Assembly: GCA_026018925.1 (NCBI GenBank)
Contig: JAKSZU010000016.1
Location: 30,160,877-30,224,876, forward strand
Reading direction: 5' to 3'
Length of the DNA: 64,000 nt
Origin: Tupaia tana
Taxonomy: Eukaryota; Chordata; Mammalia; Scandentia; Tupaiidae
The position numbers were made by a program, and so were the translations under genes. Positions 11,444 to 23,100 of the stretch are shown here, in pieces (the stretch's first letter is position 1; each line of letters starts with the position of its first letter). The notes below the pieces were generated by a model. The model saw only the letters and a program-made list of their open reading frames with translations. It made no database searches and was not told the DNA's origin.

Positions 11444-12268
11444 CTCCCATGTACTTCTAAATGCATCATATCAGGAGTCATAAGATGGCAATCTGTCTTA
11501 TTATTGGCTATGCTATATTCTAATAGTAAATGGTAAATGTGGCTTTTTTCAGATTTTTATCATTATAAAATTAGCTTTTTCCTTTCTGTTTAATAAGTTA
11601 TTCTTGGATTGGCATTTTATGACTATGAATATCATCTTATCTAACAACTTCTCACCCAGTGCTCTTACTATTTTTTATCTGAATCAAATATTATATTGGT
11701 GGCTGCAAATGGTATTTTCTAATTCCATTATTCAGTCTAAATTCATTAACTCTCATTTTTCTCCTTTCTATTTTGGTCTAGCACTATGTAACCTTGTGTT
11801 ATAATCCGTAAATAGCAAAATATTAGTATGCTTTTTCTATGCTCAATTTTTCATAAAGTTGCCCATTGGTTTGTGTTTTCTTGATATAACCCCCCATCAC
11901 TTACAAATAGTATATTCAGATTAATTTGGCATTAAATGAACTATTTCTCCAAACACCCCTGACTCCTAATAAGAAGGATATTTTACTTAGAAAACAAGAT
12001 CTAGAATTACTTGTTAGATCTTTTAGATTGACTAATCAAGATCCAGATTTGAGGACTGTAGCGCCATTACACTAGGGCTCTTTCTGTGACTAGGACTAAT
12101 AAATATATTTTTAAAAAATTATGGGTGGGTACATATTTACTATTTCAAATTCAAATCTAATACCATGAGATTCCTGCTCAGTGTTTTGCCTACAGATCTT
12201 CCTTCTTTTATGACCAAAAAAAAAAAATCACTGTATTTATTCTTTTACTCTCTCTGTCTTTATTTATC
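11444..12268. other. Unassigned; possibly old LINE scraps
   Basis: AT-rich and without an intact frame. Positions 11600-11800 have the composition of antisense old LINE sequence, but no fixed motif lets me name it. Confidence 0.35.
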
Positions 12269-12531
12269 TTTTAGAGAGGTTTTTGCTATAGGGCGCATGC
12301 ACTTGCAGGAGAGACAGAGAGACAGAGAAACAGAAAGCTAGAAATCACCCCCCTCCCTTCCAGAGGGAACGGCAATTCCACAATCCCTTCTCCTCCAGTC
12401 TCCCCTCAGGATTTTGGGTATGCACGTACATTCACCCTGCGTGAGTTTTAAGCCAGTAGGTTCAGAACTCAAAGCATGGTTGACTACATGAGAGTTCAGT
12501 GATGTAACCATTATTTTATCTTCTGGTACCC
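12269..12531 (-). mobile_element. Long SINE
   Basis: AGAGAGGTTTTTGCTATAGG followed by the GA-rich stretch, CCCCTCCCTTCCAGAGGG hairpin and head decayed to TTATCTTCTGGTACCC. Confidence 0.9.
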
Positions 12532-12586
12532 TTCTTTTACTCTCTTTTATGCACAGAATAGTTTCATAGTTATCCCTCAATTATGT

Positions 12587-12658
12587 ATTGGGTCATCTTA
12601 AAAGTCATGATGCATTTTTGCATAGAAAAGAATGTCATGACTTTTCTGATAACCTAAT
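12587..12658. mobile_element. Palindromic MITE, mariner-like
   Basis: ATTGGGTCATCTTAAAAGTC pairs with GTCATGACTTTTCTGATAAC. The loop contains TTTTTGCATAGAAAA. Third copy. Confidence 0.78.
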
Positions 12659-12839
12659 CAAAAAGTGTTATTTAATTTTTGAGTATTCAATTTTCTGTAG
12701 ATAGCACTATGTTACTGATACATAATTTAAATCTGTTTAAAATACCCTTTTAAAAATTATTATTCTAATCTATTTTGTACATTTAATCATTGTACATCAC
12801 GAAAGCTTATAAAATGAATTACTCAAGATGAATACTCTT

Positions 12840-13373
12840 CACACCAGTCCTGTTGAAGATATCATACACATTATCATCACAGAAGAAAAATTCACTTTCT
12901 TTCTACTGACATATATTCAGGTCCACTGGCCTTTGCTTCGGTAATGTCTCTTTTAATCCCATCCAATGAATTGTTTATTTGAGTGCTAATTATTTCTTCA
13001 TTATGTTTATGTTTTCCTTTAAATCTTTGAACATGTTAAAAGTAGCTATTTAGAGGTCTTTGTTATTTCCTTTATCTTTGCCACTTCTGGATCTTCTACC
13101 TTTTATTTTATTTTATTTTATTTTTTTGCTATAGTAATTACATTTTCCTGCTTTTTCTTTTTGCAGTCTTTTTCACTGTTGTTTGATACTGATTATTGTG
13201 AATGTTACTTTTTTGAGTGTCTGAATGTTGCTGTTATCCCATGATGAATACTGAAATTCATTTATTCAGGCAGTTAAATTACCTACAGATTGTTTTAGGC
13301 ATAATTAAGGCACTAGAATAGACTGTACTCAAGGAAATGTTTAGCTTAACTACTAAGTCATGACATTTCTATG
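12840..13373 (-). mobile_element. Possible old LINE fragment, antisense
   Basis: A stretch with GGTCTTTGTTATTTCC and 'attgtgaatgttac' reads like decayed antisense 5' or ORF1-proximal L1/HAL1 sequence. The assignment rests on general resemblance only. Confidence 0.3.
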
Positions 13374-13470
13374 TCATCTATTGAGTACCATGGGTGTTAA
13401 ATTGGATTTCTCAACCATGGATGTTTGAACTCAAATGTCTCATATCCTTATAAGAGCTTTAAAATTTTTT
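13374..13470 (+). repeat. Direct repeat, copy 1 (97 bp)
   Basis: Starts TCATCTATTGAGTACCATGG and ends TTTAAAATTTTTT. It is nearly identical to 14067-14162, differing at one base (agagc versus agaac) apart from the end T-run. Confidence 0.95.
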
Positions 13471-13875
13471 CAGCCTCAGGAGTTCTTTGCCTAACTTTGT
13501 AGAGTTTCACTCTATTCATGTGCAACTTCCTACCTAGCAACAGACTCAAAGGGACCTTTATGCAGGTGTTCAGAGTTCTTTCCCTGCATAGCTCCATTCT
13601 CTCCTGTATATTGCTCTGAAAATTCCATCTGTTGCAGCGTTGTAGAACACCTATCTTTATTGCTTCAATTTAGTGAGCATATCAGGGTCTGTGAGATTCT
13701 TTCTTTGAAGTCTATATTGTGTCTTCAGGAAAAAGTGAAGATGGATTGTATGCATTGTTCATTTATTTCCCTTTTTAAATATATCATAACTATGAGCTGT
13801 GTATAGTCCAAGTTCTGAAAAAGGTTATTTCAGTTTTTTCCAAAAGGAGTGGTTTAGGTTAAGATTATAGTTAAC

Positions 13876-13924
13876 TCAAAAAAAAAAAAAAAAAAAAAGA
13901 AAGAAAAAGAAAGAAAGAAAGAAA
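13876..13924. repeat. (A)n and (GAAA)n run
   Basis: About 20 A residues followed by GAAA units. It looks like an extended retroposon tail, but no SINE body precedes it. Confidence 0.9.
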
Positions 13925-14066
13925 TTACAGTTAACTCAATAAGATCAAAAGTAGTTCTTTTCAAGTTATTATTTTGATTTAATATTCTTAATATTTTAAA
14001 ATTTGTAAATATTTAAATTCCTCAAAATGCAAAACTGTACCAAAAATGTAAACTCACATTTACTTA

Positions 14067-14162
14067 TCATCTATTGAGTACCATGGGTGTTAAATTGGAT
14101 TTCTCAACCATGGATGTTTGAACTCAAATGTCTCATATCCTTATAAGAACTTTAAAATTTTT
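14067..14162 (+). repeat. Direct repeat, copy 2 (96 bp)
   Basis: Second copy of 13374-13470, with 693 bp between start points. The flanks differ on both sides. Confidence 0.95.
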
Positions 14163-14177
14163 GAGTGACTTATCACT

Positions 14178-14465
14178 CACATGCCTATTCTTTTTTTTTT
14201 TTTAGAGGTTTTTGCTATAGGACGCGTGCGCTAGCCAGATAGAGAGAGACAGAGAGACAGAAAGCGAGAAATCACCCCCCCAGGGGGGATGGTCACGCTG
14301 CAATCCCTTCTCCTCCATTCTCCTCTCGGGATTTTGGGCACGCACGCACACGCACCCGGCGTTTGTTTTAAGCCACCGGGTCCGGGACGCGAACCGCGGT
14401 TGACTACGTGGGAGTCCAGCGACATAGCCATTACGCTAACTGCTGGTTCCCACATGCCTATTCTT
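14178..14465 (-). mobile_element. Long SINE (subfamily Lb) with perfect TSD
   Basis: Body at 14190-14450, ending CTGCTGGTTCCC; the B box reads GACGCGAACCGCGG in reverse. A perfect 15-bp duplication, cacatgcctattctt, lies at 14178-14192 and 14451-14465. High CpG retention indicates a young copy. Confidence 0.97.
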
Positions 14466-15690
14466 GAATTCCTTTTCCAACTATCCCATGCAGTTAACCA
14501 TTCTTACTAGTTTATGATTTCTGTTTAGTTCCTGTATTTTATTTATTTGACTTTAAACATATAAGAAATGACAGATATTAAAACATATACATTATCTAAA
14601 ATTCAAAACGTTTGGTCTTACTATATGAAGACAGATAAACTTATAGCAATGACTCCTAAAGGTCAAAATGTATCAGTTTCACTATTCTTTAAAGTGTACC
14701 AGCATTAAATTGGTTTTCATGTGTACAAGATGTATACAAGAATGTTTGTATACAAGAATCTAGGGAAAGCTTAAATCTGTGTTTTAGTAAAAAATATTTC
14801 AGAACTGATATAATCTTATATAACAGATTTAATTGGCATAAATTTACACATGGTATAACACAGAAGAATCTTAAAAACAATAGTTTTAAAAGAAAAAAGC
14901 TAACCTCAGAATACTATATCATGAAAAAATTATGAAATTAAAAGGAAGGAAAATCAAGTTTTACATCTCTTAGATTGTATAATTTTTAGCAACCTTAATT
15001 TTAAAAAATAACTGAGAAATAGTAAATACAGTACTGTGGATACCTTAAGGAAAAGTAAAGGATCAGAAAATGCCAAAGTAGCTTAATTAGCAAAGATAAT
15101 AATTGAGTCCATAAATTCCATAAAAGACTTACCAGTCAGTTTTACTATTATGCATCATAATTTTTACATACACTACTAATTCTTTCTACATTTTTCTTCA
15201 GATTCCATTTACTTTTACTCCATGCTTCTTCTTAGGCTTTTGTGTCCTGTTGCTTATAAAGGCCCTGAACTGTACACTGTGTTTGAGGATTGCCTTTGGC
15301 CTAATAGAATCACTTTAGGTATACACACGGGCAACCAGAGGTACCTGAATTCATTTTGCCTAAAGGTGGCCCTCACTTTGAAACAGCTCAGTAAAATGAA
15401 AAGGCATTCTACTGGACGTTTCCTCTATCTCCTTTGCAAATTCTCTCTCATGATCATAACCTCAAGTATTGGAATGGATCAGGGATCAGTCTTTTGTTTT
15501 CTTCACTTTTTTATCTATATTCAGTCTATGGATGAACAAATAGACCCTGATGGGTTTACAATCATGATTCATAAAATGGTATCCTTTCCTTAAAATTTCC
15601 AACATCAGACTTGTATATCGGACTGTGTAATTAGCACCTCTTCTTAGGTATTTAATAGACCCTTCAAATTTAACATAACTCACATTGAGA
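14466..15690. other. Unassigned AT-rich sequence
   Basis: No gene is seen. The part from about 15,200 onward may belong to the internal or flanking region of the ERV-type LTR that follows. Confidence 0.4.
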
Positions 15691-15699
15691 CCCTAGTGC

Positions 15700-16365
15700 T
15701 CTTGCTAAACTAACTCTTTGCAGTGTTCTAATTTCAGTATATATTTTCTAGATCTTTGGCCAAACCAGAAAATGCTGGCAACTTTCCCTGGGCAGGAAAA
15801 GGTTAAAGAATTAGACCAAAGTTTATCAACCCTTGCATATTCCAATAAAAGGCTTGTCTTTATTATTTGCCCTTCTGGTTCTTGGGAGATGAACCCTTGG
15901 AATAGTCTCCCTGATAAGTTGCTTTTAAATGTCTGAGGACTTGAGCCATGCAGCAGCTGTTTGATCAGACAAGTTTGCTCAAACAATGTGATCTATGGTG
16001 AGCACCTATTTTTGCTCTGAATGACTAGTCAGCCATGTGCACGCTATGCATCTGCATGAGTCACTCTTCAATAAAAACCCTGCCAGCAAGGCTCAGGAGA
16101 GCTTTCCTGGTTAGCAGCACTTCACTTGTTCACGCTTTGTTACTGGGAGAATTAAGCACATCTCTGTGCAATTCCAGAAGCAAATTCTTAGAAGCTTGAG
16201 CCTAGTTTCTTCTGGACTTTGAGACATGTGCCTTTCCTCTTGCTGACTTTTACTACAATAAGCTGTAACCACAGTATTACAGATTCTGAGTTTTGTGAAT
16301 CTTTCTAATGACTCATAGGACCACTGAGTCTGAGGATGGTCTTTAGGAACCCCCCCCCCATCACA
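15700..16365 (+). mobile_element. ERV-type LTR, solo and decayed
   Basis: Contains CAATAAAAACCCTGCCAGC (polyadenylation-like), a CTTTTACTACAATAAGCTGT segment and an end GAGGATGGTCTTTAGGAACC. These match in order the reverse complement of the LTR at 34,886-35,792, so the two belong to one family, probably ERVL-related. There is no internal viral gene. The 5' boundary is uncertain. Confidence 0.6.
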
Positions 16366-16556
16366 AGTCCTTTTCAGATATATTTAACAACTGAACTATT
16401 TCTTACCAACTATTTTGATACTTCATACGTTCATGTTACCATCATCCCTCAGGTACATTGAAATAGACTCCTAAGAGGAGTCTCTGCTTTCATTATTATC
16501 CATATTTTATTCTCAAAACAATAGTCAGTGTGATAATTTTAAAACATAAGTCAGAG

Positions 16557-16740
16557 AGGCCAGCAGGTGGTGTGGTAGTTAAGGCACTGGACTCTCACAT
16601 GGCTAACCATGGTTCAAGGCCCAGAAGTGGTGGTCCGCTTTTTCTCTCTGTCTCTCTCTGTTGAGCACCTGTGTTCTATAGCAAATTAAATAATAATAAT
16701 AATAATAAATAAAATTAAATAAATAATAATTAAAAAATAA
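16557..16740 (+). mobile_element. Short SINE
   Basis: GGCCAGCAGGTGGTGTGGTA head, GGTTCAAGGCCC in the B-box position, a CT-rich stretch, and a long (AATAAT)n tail. Confidence 0.88.
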
Positions 16741-17480
16741 TCCAGAGACTTATAATTCCAGTTTTGAGGATTAGCCTGTATCAGTTAAAGCTTCCTTCCA
16801 AGAACAATTAGAAAATCTGGATAAAATATTAGTGAAATAAGTTTAAGAAATAAGAGAGGCATAAGGCAGTGAGAATTCAAGGGCCAAGATCTTAAAGATA
16901 AATGATGTATAGAAATGACCCAGGCATTTAGCATGGCTTTTCTCTTTTTGCAGGTGCAGTGGTATCTTAAAAATGACTGAAAAGTTTAGGGAAGCCAAGT
17001 TTTGAAGAAGCTAAGCATCACAGAAGTAAGATGAATCTAGAGGAAAGCAGGGGCCAAAAAGCTATGAATCTGAGCCAAATTTTAAGCTACTTCATGAGTT
17101 TGGTGGACTTATATAAAAAAGAAAAAAATAAGTTCAGAATGTATCAAAGATACTGGACAAAGAAATAGTAAAGAATAAGACAGTATATTGAAACCAAAAG
17201 CAATATTACATTAACTATGAACATTTCCCTAGTATATAAATTGCTACCAATTAAAAGGATACATTCTAATAGACTAAAAGGACAACATTATGAATCAAGA
17301 TAAAAAAAAGCAACTAAATATAACCTGCTTATAAGAGAGACACACTTAAAAATAATATAGAACAATTGAAAATAAGAAGATAAAATAAACAGCATGGAAA
17401 AACCAGGAGAAAGTCGATAGTACCATACTGACATTATACAAGATGCATTACTATTGACATAATATATTATTACAAAAGAG
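16741..17480 (+). mobile_element. Old L1 fragment (ORF2 5' side)
   Basis: CTGCTTATAAGAGAGACACA corresponds to the L1 endonuclease region around the conserved Q-E-T-H motif, here decayed. Stops and frameshifts throughout; a fossil. Confidence 0.5.
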
Positions 17481-17539
17481 TCATTCTAGTAAAAAAAAAA
17501 TATAGTAATTCTAAATCTCTATACATAGCTTCAAAATAT

Positions 17540-17815
17540 ATTCTTACAGAGGCCGAATTAATGTCAAAGTCAGCAAGGGAAAAGGCACATGTAACACAAC
17601 TGGCTCTCCATGGGAAGGTCCCTGGTTCTGGTCCTAAGATCTGCCTACACACACTGGTGTGCATATACATGTGCCTAAGATCTGGACTGGCTGAGGCTGA
17701 GGTTGACGGTAGATTGCAGGGTGAAGACCCTATTGGGAGTGAGTTTTATTCTGTTCTTTTCTCTTTCTGTCTCTCTCAGAAGTAAACCTTAAACATAAAA
17801 ATAAATAAATAGAAA
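17540..17815 (+). mobile_element. Third-type SINE
   Basis: Central GGGAAGGTCCCTGGTTCTGG and CTAAGATCTGGACTGGCTGA match the third family, followed by a CT-rich stretch and an (AAATA)n tail. Confidence 0.65.
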
Positions 17816-17823
17816 TATAAAAA

Positions 17824-18432
17824 TATTGTTATAAACTAAATTTCATTTTTCTCAAAATTCATAACCTCAATGGGTACTTAGAAGGTGGGGCCTTTGGCAC
17901 CAGCAGATAGCATAATCGTTACATTGCTAGATTGCCACATAGTTAACCGTGGTTCAAGTCCTGGACTTGGCAGCTTGAAACTGACACCAGGGGAATGTGC
18001 GTGCATGTACAAAATCCCAGGAGGATACTGGAGGAGAAGGGACTGTGGCATGGCCATTACCTCCTGGGGGAATGATTTCTTGCTTTCTGTCTCTCTGTCT
18101 TTCTATTTCTCTGGCAAGTGCATGCACCCTACAGCAAAACTCTCTCTGAAATAGGAAAGAAAGAAATTGGGCTTTAAAGAGGTAATTAGATAAAATTAGG
18201 CCATTAGAATGGTCCTGATGTAATATGACTGGAGTCCTTCTTAGAAGAGGAAGAGCAGAGAAGAGGCCATAGAAGGACACAAGCAGCCTGCAATTTAGAG
18301 AGAGAGAGACCTCAAGAAAAACCAAACCTGCAGACTTCTGGCTGCAGAAGTATGAGATAATAAATTTCTGTTCTTTGAGCCACCCAGTCTGTGATATTTT
18401 GATTTGGCAAAACTAGTAAACTAATACAATAT
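17824..18432 (+). mobile_element. MLT1-type LTR (ERVL-MaLR), split by a SINE
   Basis: The 5' part (TTCATAACCTCAATGGGTAC, then GAAGGTGGGGCCTTTGG) ends at 17888. It resumes after the SINE with GAGGTAATTAGATAAAAT, ATATGACTGGAGTCCTTCTT and an end GAGCCACCCAGTCTGTGATA. The order fits the MLT1 LTR consensus as known. No viral coding region is attached. Confidence 0.85.
17889..18165 (+). mobile_element. Long SINE inside the MLT1 LTR
   Basis: GCACCAGCAGATAGCATAAT head, B box GGTTCAAGTCC, GGAGGAGAAGGGACTGTGG body. It ends CTACAGCAAAACTCTCTCTG with a short A/G tail. The duplicated target appears as GGGGCCTTTGG on the left and a diverged TGGGCTTTAAAG on the right. Confidence 0.9.
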
Positions 18433-18439
18433 AATATTG

Positions 18440-19480
18440 ATAGAACTAAATAAAATGAAGATGATGGGGGGGGGTACTTTCCCTATTCTATTTAATTGGA
18501 GGTCCTATCTAGGCAAAAACAAATAAAAGGCCAAAATATATTGGAAAGGAAAAAGAAGATACCCAAATGTCAGTTTTCATTATTTGCACATTATTTTATA
18601 GTATGCAGAGAAAATTCAAATTAATCATTAGTTAAATCCTTAACAAGTGAATTCAGTAATAATGTTAATAAATAAAAAAATGTTTTTGTTCCTATGTATT
18701 TACAAGTGCATATTAATGCAAAATTATGTCTTTAGAACGGCACCAAAATATCAGATATCTACATATAGATATCACATATCAATAAAGAAATCTAACTAAA
18801 AATTGTGCTCAATCCTCCCATAAAATATTACCAAACACTAGTGAAAGAAATTTTAAAATTCCTGAATAAATTGATGAACCTCATGCATTGACTCAATATT
18901 ATAAAGCCATCAATTATTCTCAAATTGAGCTCTATAGTCGATGCAATCCAATCAAAATAGAAGATTAAGGAAATCCAAGATAATCTTGAAGAAGATGAAA
19001 AGTGAAAGATGAGAAGTTTTATCATACAATAGTGTAATAAAACATGTTATATAGCTATAAAAGGATAAACGAATGACAGACAAATAAACCGAAAAACAGT
19101 CAGTCAAAAGATTCATAAGAATATGGGATACAGCTGTAGAGAAAAAAGATCCATTCAACAAATGCTCATTAGATAGTCACACAGAAAAATGAATTTTGAC
19201 CTATACCACACACTACACACAAAAATTAAATGGACTGTAATATAAATATGAGAGATAAAATAGATCTTTTATATCATACAAAAAAATCTTCAAGATTTTA
19301 GGGCAAGCAAAGTTGTGATGAAGAAGGAAATATTAATAATTGAGGAGAAATAAAAAATAGGAATGCCAGTCCATTAAAAATACTATTTAGAGAATGAAAA
19401 GGAAAACAATAGAAAAATGAGAAAAGAACTTGAACAGAGTATTCAAATAGACAATAAATAGTTTGGAGACATGGAGAAAT
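18440..19480 (+). mobile_element. Old L1 fragment (ORF2 3' half)
   Basis: AAAGATCCATTCAACAAATG, GAATTTTGACCTATACCACA and 'aaaaaatcttcaagatttta' occur in the order of the L1 ORF2 region after the reverse transcriptase. Frames are broken throughout. A G10 run sits at 18465-18474. Confidence 0.7.
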
Positions 19481-19594
19481 TAGGAGAGAACATTGTAGGC
19501 AGAGGAACTGCAAATCCAGACTTTAAAATAGTTGAATATATCTGGTGCATTCAAGAAACAGCATAGAGGCTGATGTGTTTTCACCCTCTCATCT

Positions 19595-19735
19595 CCCATA
19601 GAATGTGAGTAATATAGGGACATTCGACCTGTCCTGTCAACCGCTGTAGCCTCAGCATTTATGCTGATTCCTGGCACGTAGTATAAAAGCCCAGTAAGTA
19701 TATGTGTAACGAATGAAGGAATGAATGAAAGAGAG
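19595..19735 (+). mobile_element. L2-like fragment
   Basis: TAGAATGTGAGTAATATAGG, TTCCTGGCACGTAGTATAAA and GAATGAAGGAATGAATGAA follow the order of the L2 3' end. Confidence 0.65.
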
Positions 19736-19847
19736 AGACACATCCACCCTATTGTCTTTTCATTAGTATGAATGTTCATTTATTAATAGAATAAATCTTT
19801 GTAATGGTCTATTGGGTACTTGTTCCACAAATGCTAATAATAAATCA

Positions 19848-19873
19848 TACACACACACACACACACACACACC
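19848..19873. repeat. (CA)n microsatellite
   Basis: About 12-13 CA units. Confidence 0.97.
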
Positions 19874-20357
19874 CAAAATAAGAATCCCATGATTATATAC
19901 AAAAACTGGCATATTAAAATATAAGTTACTGAGAAGTTCTGTAATTTAAAAATGCTCTTTTTTATAACTTCTCAAGTATTTCCTAAATTGATTTGATCCT
20001 GAGACTCTTTTCACTTGGAGCCTATTTATTTTCTGAGAAATCTACTACTTGGTTCATAGGGTTTGGGGAGAATTGGAGAACACTGAAGAACAAGTCTTTC
20101 GTCACAAGTTCTGAGTTCCACTAAGGCCAATGCAGAGTAAAGGTCAAAGGCTCAGGTTAGAATGGACATGTAATGTGCTCAGGAGGAGTTCAGAGGACTC
20201 TTTTGGCAAGGTTTTAGGTAAGAGCCACATGGTATGAGAAGGTGGAAATGGAATAATGAAGGACATCATGAAATAAAAAATGAATGAATGAAACATAGTG
20301 GCAGGATTCCCACAGAACAGGTACTAACAATTTTGTTGCTTTCAGTGACCTTGAAAA
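19874..20357. other. Unassigned sequence
   Basis: No gene or repeat recognised; AT-rich with isolated GC-richer patches. Confidence 0.4.
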
Positions 20358-20646
20358 AGTATAAATCTGATGGGGCCAGTAGGTGGTGTGGTGGTTAAAG
20401 CAGCTATATTCCCACATGATCAACTTGGTTCCAATTCAGACTCAGTGGCCTGAAAATCACACCGGGCATGTGTACACGCGAGACCAGCATACCAAGAGGA
20501 GTATGGAGGAAAAGGGTTTGCAGTGTGACCATTCCCCTACGGGTGATTTCTCACTTTTCTTCTCTCTATACTCTCTGCTGAGTGCATGTGCCCTGTGGGA
20601 AAAAAAATTAAAAAAAAAAAAAGGAAAATAAAAGAAGTATAAATCC
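20358..20646 (+). mobile_element. Long SINE with TSD
   Basis: GGGGCCAGTAGGTGGTGTGG head at 20372, a diverged B box, GGAGGAAAAGGGTTTGCAGT body and A-rich tail. A duplication of about 11 bp, aagtataaatc, flanks it near 20358-20369 and 20635-20645. Confidence 0.9.
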
Positions 20647-21008
20647 AAAATGAAAGAACCATGTTCCAATAAGGCAGCACCCACACCTTAGTCTCTTCTG
20701 TGTTTCTTACTTCTCACACAGAGAATTTAGGTTTGTTCTGTTTAATTTAGCCATAATAAAACACAGAAGTAAGGACAGAAGATAGTGGAAGAATCACTAG
20801 CGATGACCCCCATAGTCTGAATATTTGTTGTATGGGTCAAAGAGCACTAGTAGTCTGATAAATTATCCCTGTAATTTTTCCTTTTTCTCATAATGTAACT
20901 TTAAACATTTCACAAGTGTTCCATACATATTCCCTAGCTCAATAATGCCTTTTCAGAGAAGTGACTTCTGTCAGAGCCAGGATCCATTCCTTCCTATATG
21001 ATCAAGCT
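20647..21008. other. Unassigned sequence
   Basis: No gene or repeat recognised. Confidence 0.4.
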
Positions 21009-21251
21009 TTTTTTTTTTTTTTAGATATTTTTTGCTACCGGGCACTTGTGCTCACTAGAGAGAAAGAAGAGACAAAGCGAAAAATCATCCCCACCCTTCC
21101 AGAGGGGATGGTCCCACCACGATCATTTCCCCTCCATTCCCCTCCTAGAATTTTGGGCATGCACACATGCCCAGCGTGAGTTTCAAGACGCAGTATTCAG
21201 GACTCAAACTGCAGTTGACCATGTGCCTTAACCACTATGCCAGCAGATGGT
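21009..21251 (-). mobile_element. Long SINE, internal deletion
   Basis: T-run, TATTTTTTGCTACCGGGCAC, GA-rich stretch, CCTTCCAGAGGGGATGG hairpin. The head lacks about 17 bp (ACCATGTGCCTTAACC) and ends GCCAGCAGATGG. Confidence 0.87.
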
Positions 21252-22289
21252 AGTGGGCGTAGATTATGCATTCTTAAGAGCAAGCCTTTTCCCCACCAGG
21301 GGAAAAAAAACTGTTTTTTTCAGTATTACACAAACAAGTCATATCTAATTCTCTGAAGTGAAAGTGCCATAAAAGATATATAAATATACATTCTCTCAGC
21401 TAAATTGGTGCCATAAAGCTGTATTACAAATATGAATAATGCTTTTCTGCTCTGATGTTTAGGGTGATACAAATACCGCTTAGAGACATTTTGGTTTCTT
21501 CTACCTTTGCAGGATAAAACATTAAAAGAAATCATTACTATATATTATTAAAGATAAAACTGTTGGGTTATAACATTTTTAATATGGTGAACCAAGGCCA
21601 AATATTGAAGCTGGCATGTGTTTTATTGCTTTTGACGTCTCTTGTTTAAACGCTCTCAGAAATGAAAAATTCCAATGAAAGCCATACTGAACTTTATTGA
21701 TATAATCTCTATAAAGGAAAATCTCAATAAAAATTTAAGTCACTGAATTTAATGAGAAGGCAGGAAATGAAATAATTCTTGGAGACAATTTTAAATGGCC
21801 AATCAGGTGTAATTAACTATCTCCTGGATATGTTAATATATTGTAGATTGTCGGATGTGTTTTTAGCAGTTTTGTTGATGCCTTTTTATTCTATTGAGGA
21901 CTTAATGATGGTTGTTACAATATGCCTCATTCCACTGATTGCACTAAAATAATTCTATAATATACAGTTAAAATGTTATCCAGGATCTATAAAAAACATA
22001 TTAATTCTTTTTCTATCTCCATATGGTTAAGTGTTTCCAAAGACCTATAAGCTGGAGTACATATTGATAAGGAAAATAAATACATGTTAACATTTCTGCA
22101 GAACGCTATTGCTTTCATCCTATTGAATGCTGGATGCATACTGCTGAACTGCATCGAAGGCTAAGTTTAGAAATATAAACAATAAAATCTTGCTTTGGAT
22201 TACTTCATAATTTATGGAACTGAATGTGCAAATTAAGAAAACAAAACCTGAAGGTCTCATCAGCAAATAAAAGTTATTTATGCTGTAAT
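21252..22289. other. Repeat-free AT-rich block
   Basis: About 1 kb with no recognised repeat or open frame. Several homeodomain-like TAAT/ATTA sites and TGTAATTA occur, for example near 21810 (GGTGTAATTAACTATCTCC) and 22280. It could be a conserved non-coding element, but conservation cannot be judged from one sequence. Confidence 0.35.
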
Positions 22290-22568
22290 TACAAGCATTA
22301 TTTTTTTTGAGAGGTTTTTGCTATAGGGCGCGTGTGCTTGTCAGACAGAGAGAGAGACATAGAGATAGAAAGCGAGAAATCACCCCCCCCAGGGGGGATG
22401 GTCATGCCGCAATCCCTTCTCCTCCATTCTCCTCTCGGGATCTTGGGCACGCACACCACATGTACCCAGCGTGAGTTTTAAGCCACCGGATCCGGGACAC
22501 GAACCGCGGTCGACTATGTGGGAGTTCAGCAACATAGCCATTACACTAACTGTTGGTCCCACAAGCAT
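22290..22568 (-). mobile_element. Long SINE with short TSD
   Basis: Body 22299-22560 with GAGAGGTTTTTGCTATAGGG start and CTAACTGTTGGTCCC end. ACAAGCAT occurs at both flanks (22290 and 22561). It mixes La and Lb diagnostic bases. Confidence 0.93.
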
Positions 22569-22635
22569 GTTATATTAAAATTTTTATAAATAACTTGGGA
22601 AAAAATATATATATTCTATATGCAAAATGTATTAA

Positions 22636-22636
22636 G

Positions 22637-22676
<40 letters not shown>

Positions 22677-22680
22677 GTTT
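22636..22680. repeat. (TA)n(TG)n microsatellite
   Basis: ATATATATATGTGTGTGTG run at 22637-22675. Confidence 0.95.
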
Positions 22681-22694
22681 ATATAGAGACATAG

Positions 22695-23100
22695 ATACGA
22701 TCTTCAAAAAGTTTATGGAATATGCATATAAAAATGTTATGTCTAGTTTTAAACAAATTTTTGACACCAAAATAAACTCATACTTTAATTCCATTTCTCA
22801 CAAACTTTTTTTTTTTTTGGAGAGGTTTTTGCTATTGGGCGCGTATGCTCCTCAGAAAGACAGAGAGCGACAGAGAGACAGAAAGTGAGAAATCACCCCT
22901 GAGCGGGAATGACCATACCACAATCCCTTCTCCTCCATGCTCTTCTTGGGATCTTGGGCACGCATGCACATGCGCCTGGCGTGAGTTTAAGTCATTAGGT
23001 CTGGGACTTGAACTGCGGTCAACTACAGTCGACTATGGGAGTCGAGCGACATAGCCATTACACTAACTGCTGGTCCCATTTTCCACAAGCTTTTTGAGGT
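22695..23100. mobile_element. CTTCAAAAAG-type MITE split by a SINE
   Basis: ATCTTCAAAAAGTTTATGGA and the central 'acaccaaaataaactcatac' stretch end at CTCACAAACTTTTT near 22808. The far end (TTTTCCACAAGCTTTTTGAGGT) resumes after the SINE, at 23079-23100. The ends are inverted repeats of about 18 bp. Confidence 0.75.
22808..23078 (-). mobile_element. Long SINE inside the CTTCAAAAAG MITE
   Basis: T-run, GGAGAGGTTTTTGCTATTGG, body, and head ending CTAACTGCTGGTCCCA. A near-duplication TTTCTCACAAACTTTTT / TTTTCCACAAGCTTTTT flanks the insertion, but part of this is the MITE's own sequence. Confidence 0.9.

Noticed and set aside
15222-15593. A 123-codon frame beside the LTR as an ERV protein remnant
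   Set aside because: I see no retroviral motif in it, and its composition is like neighbouring non-coding sequence.
18465-18474. A G-run as a regulatory quadruplex
   Set aside because: A single homopolymer run in an old L1 fragment; no further G-runs of suitable spacing.
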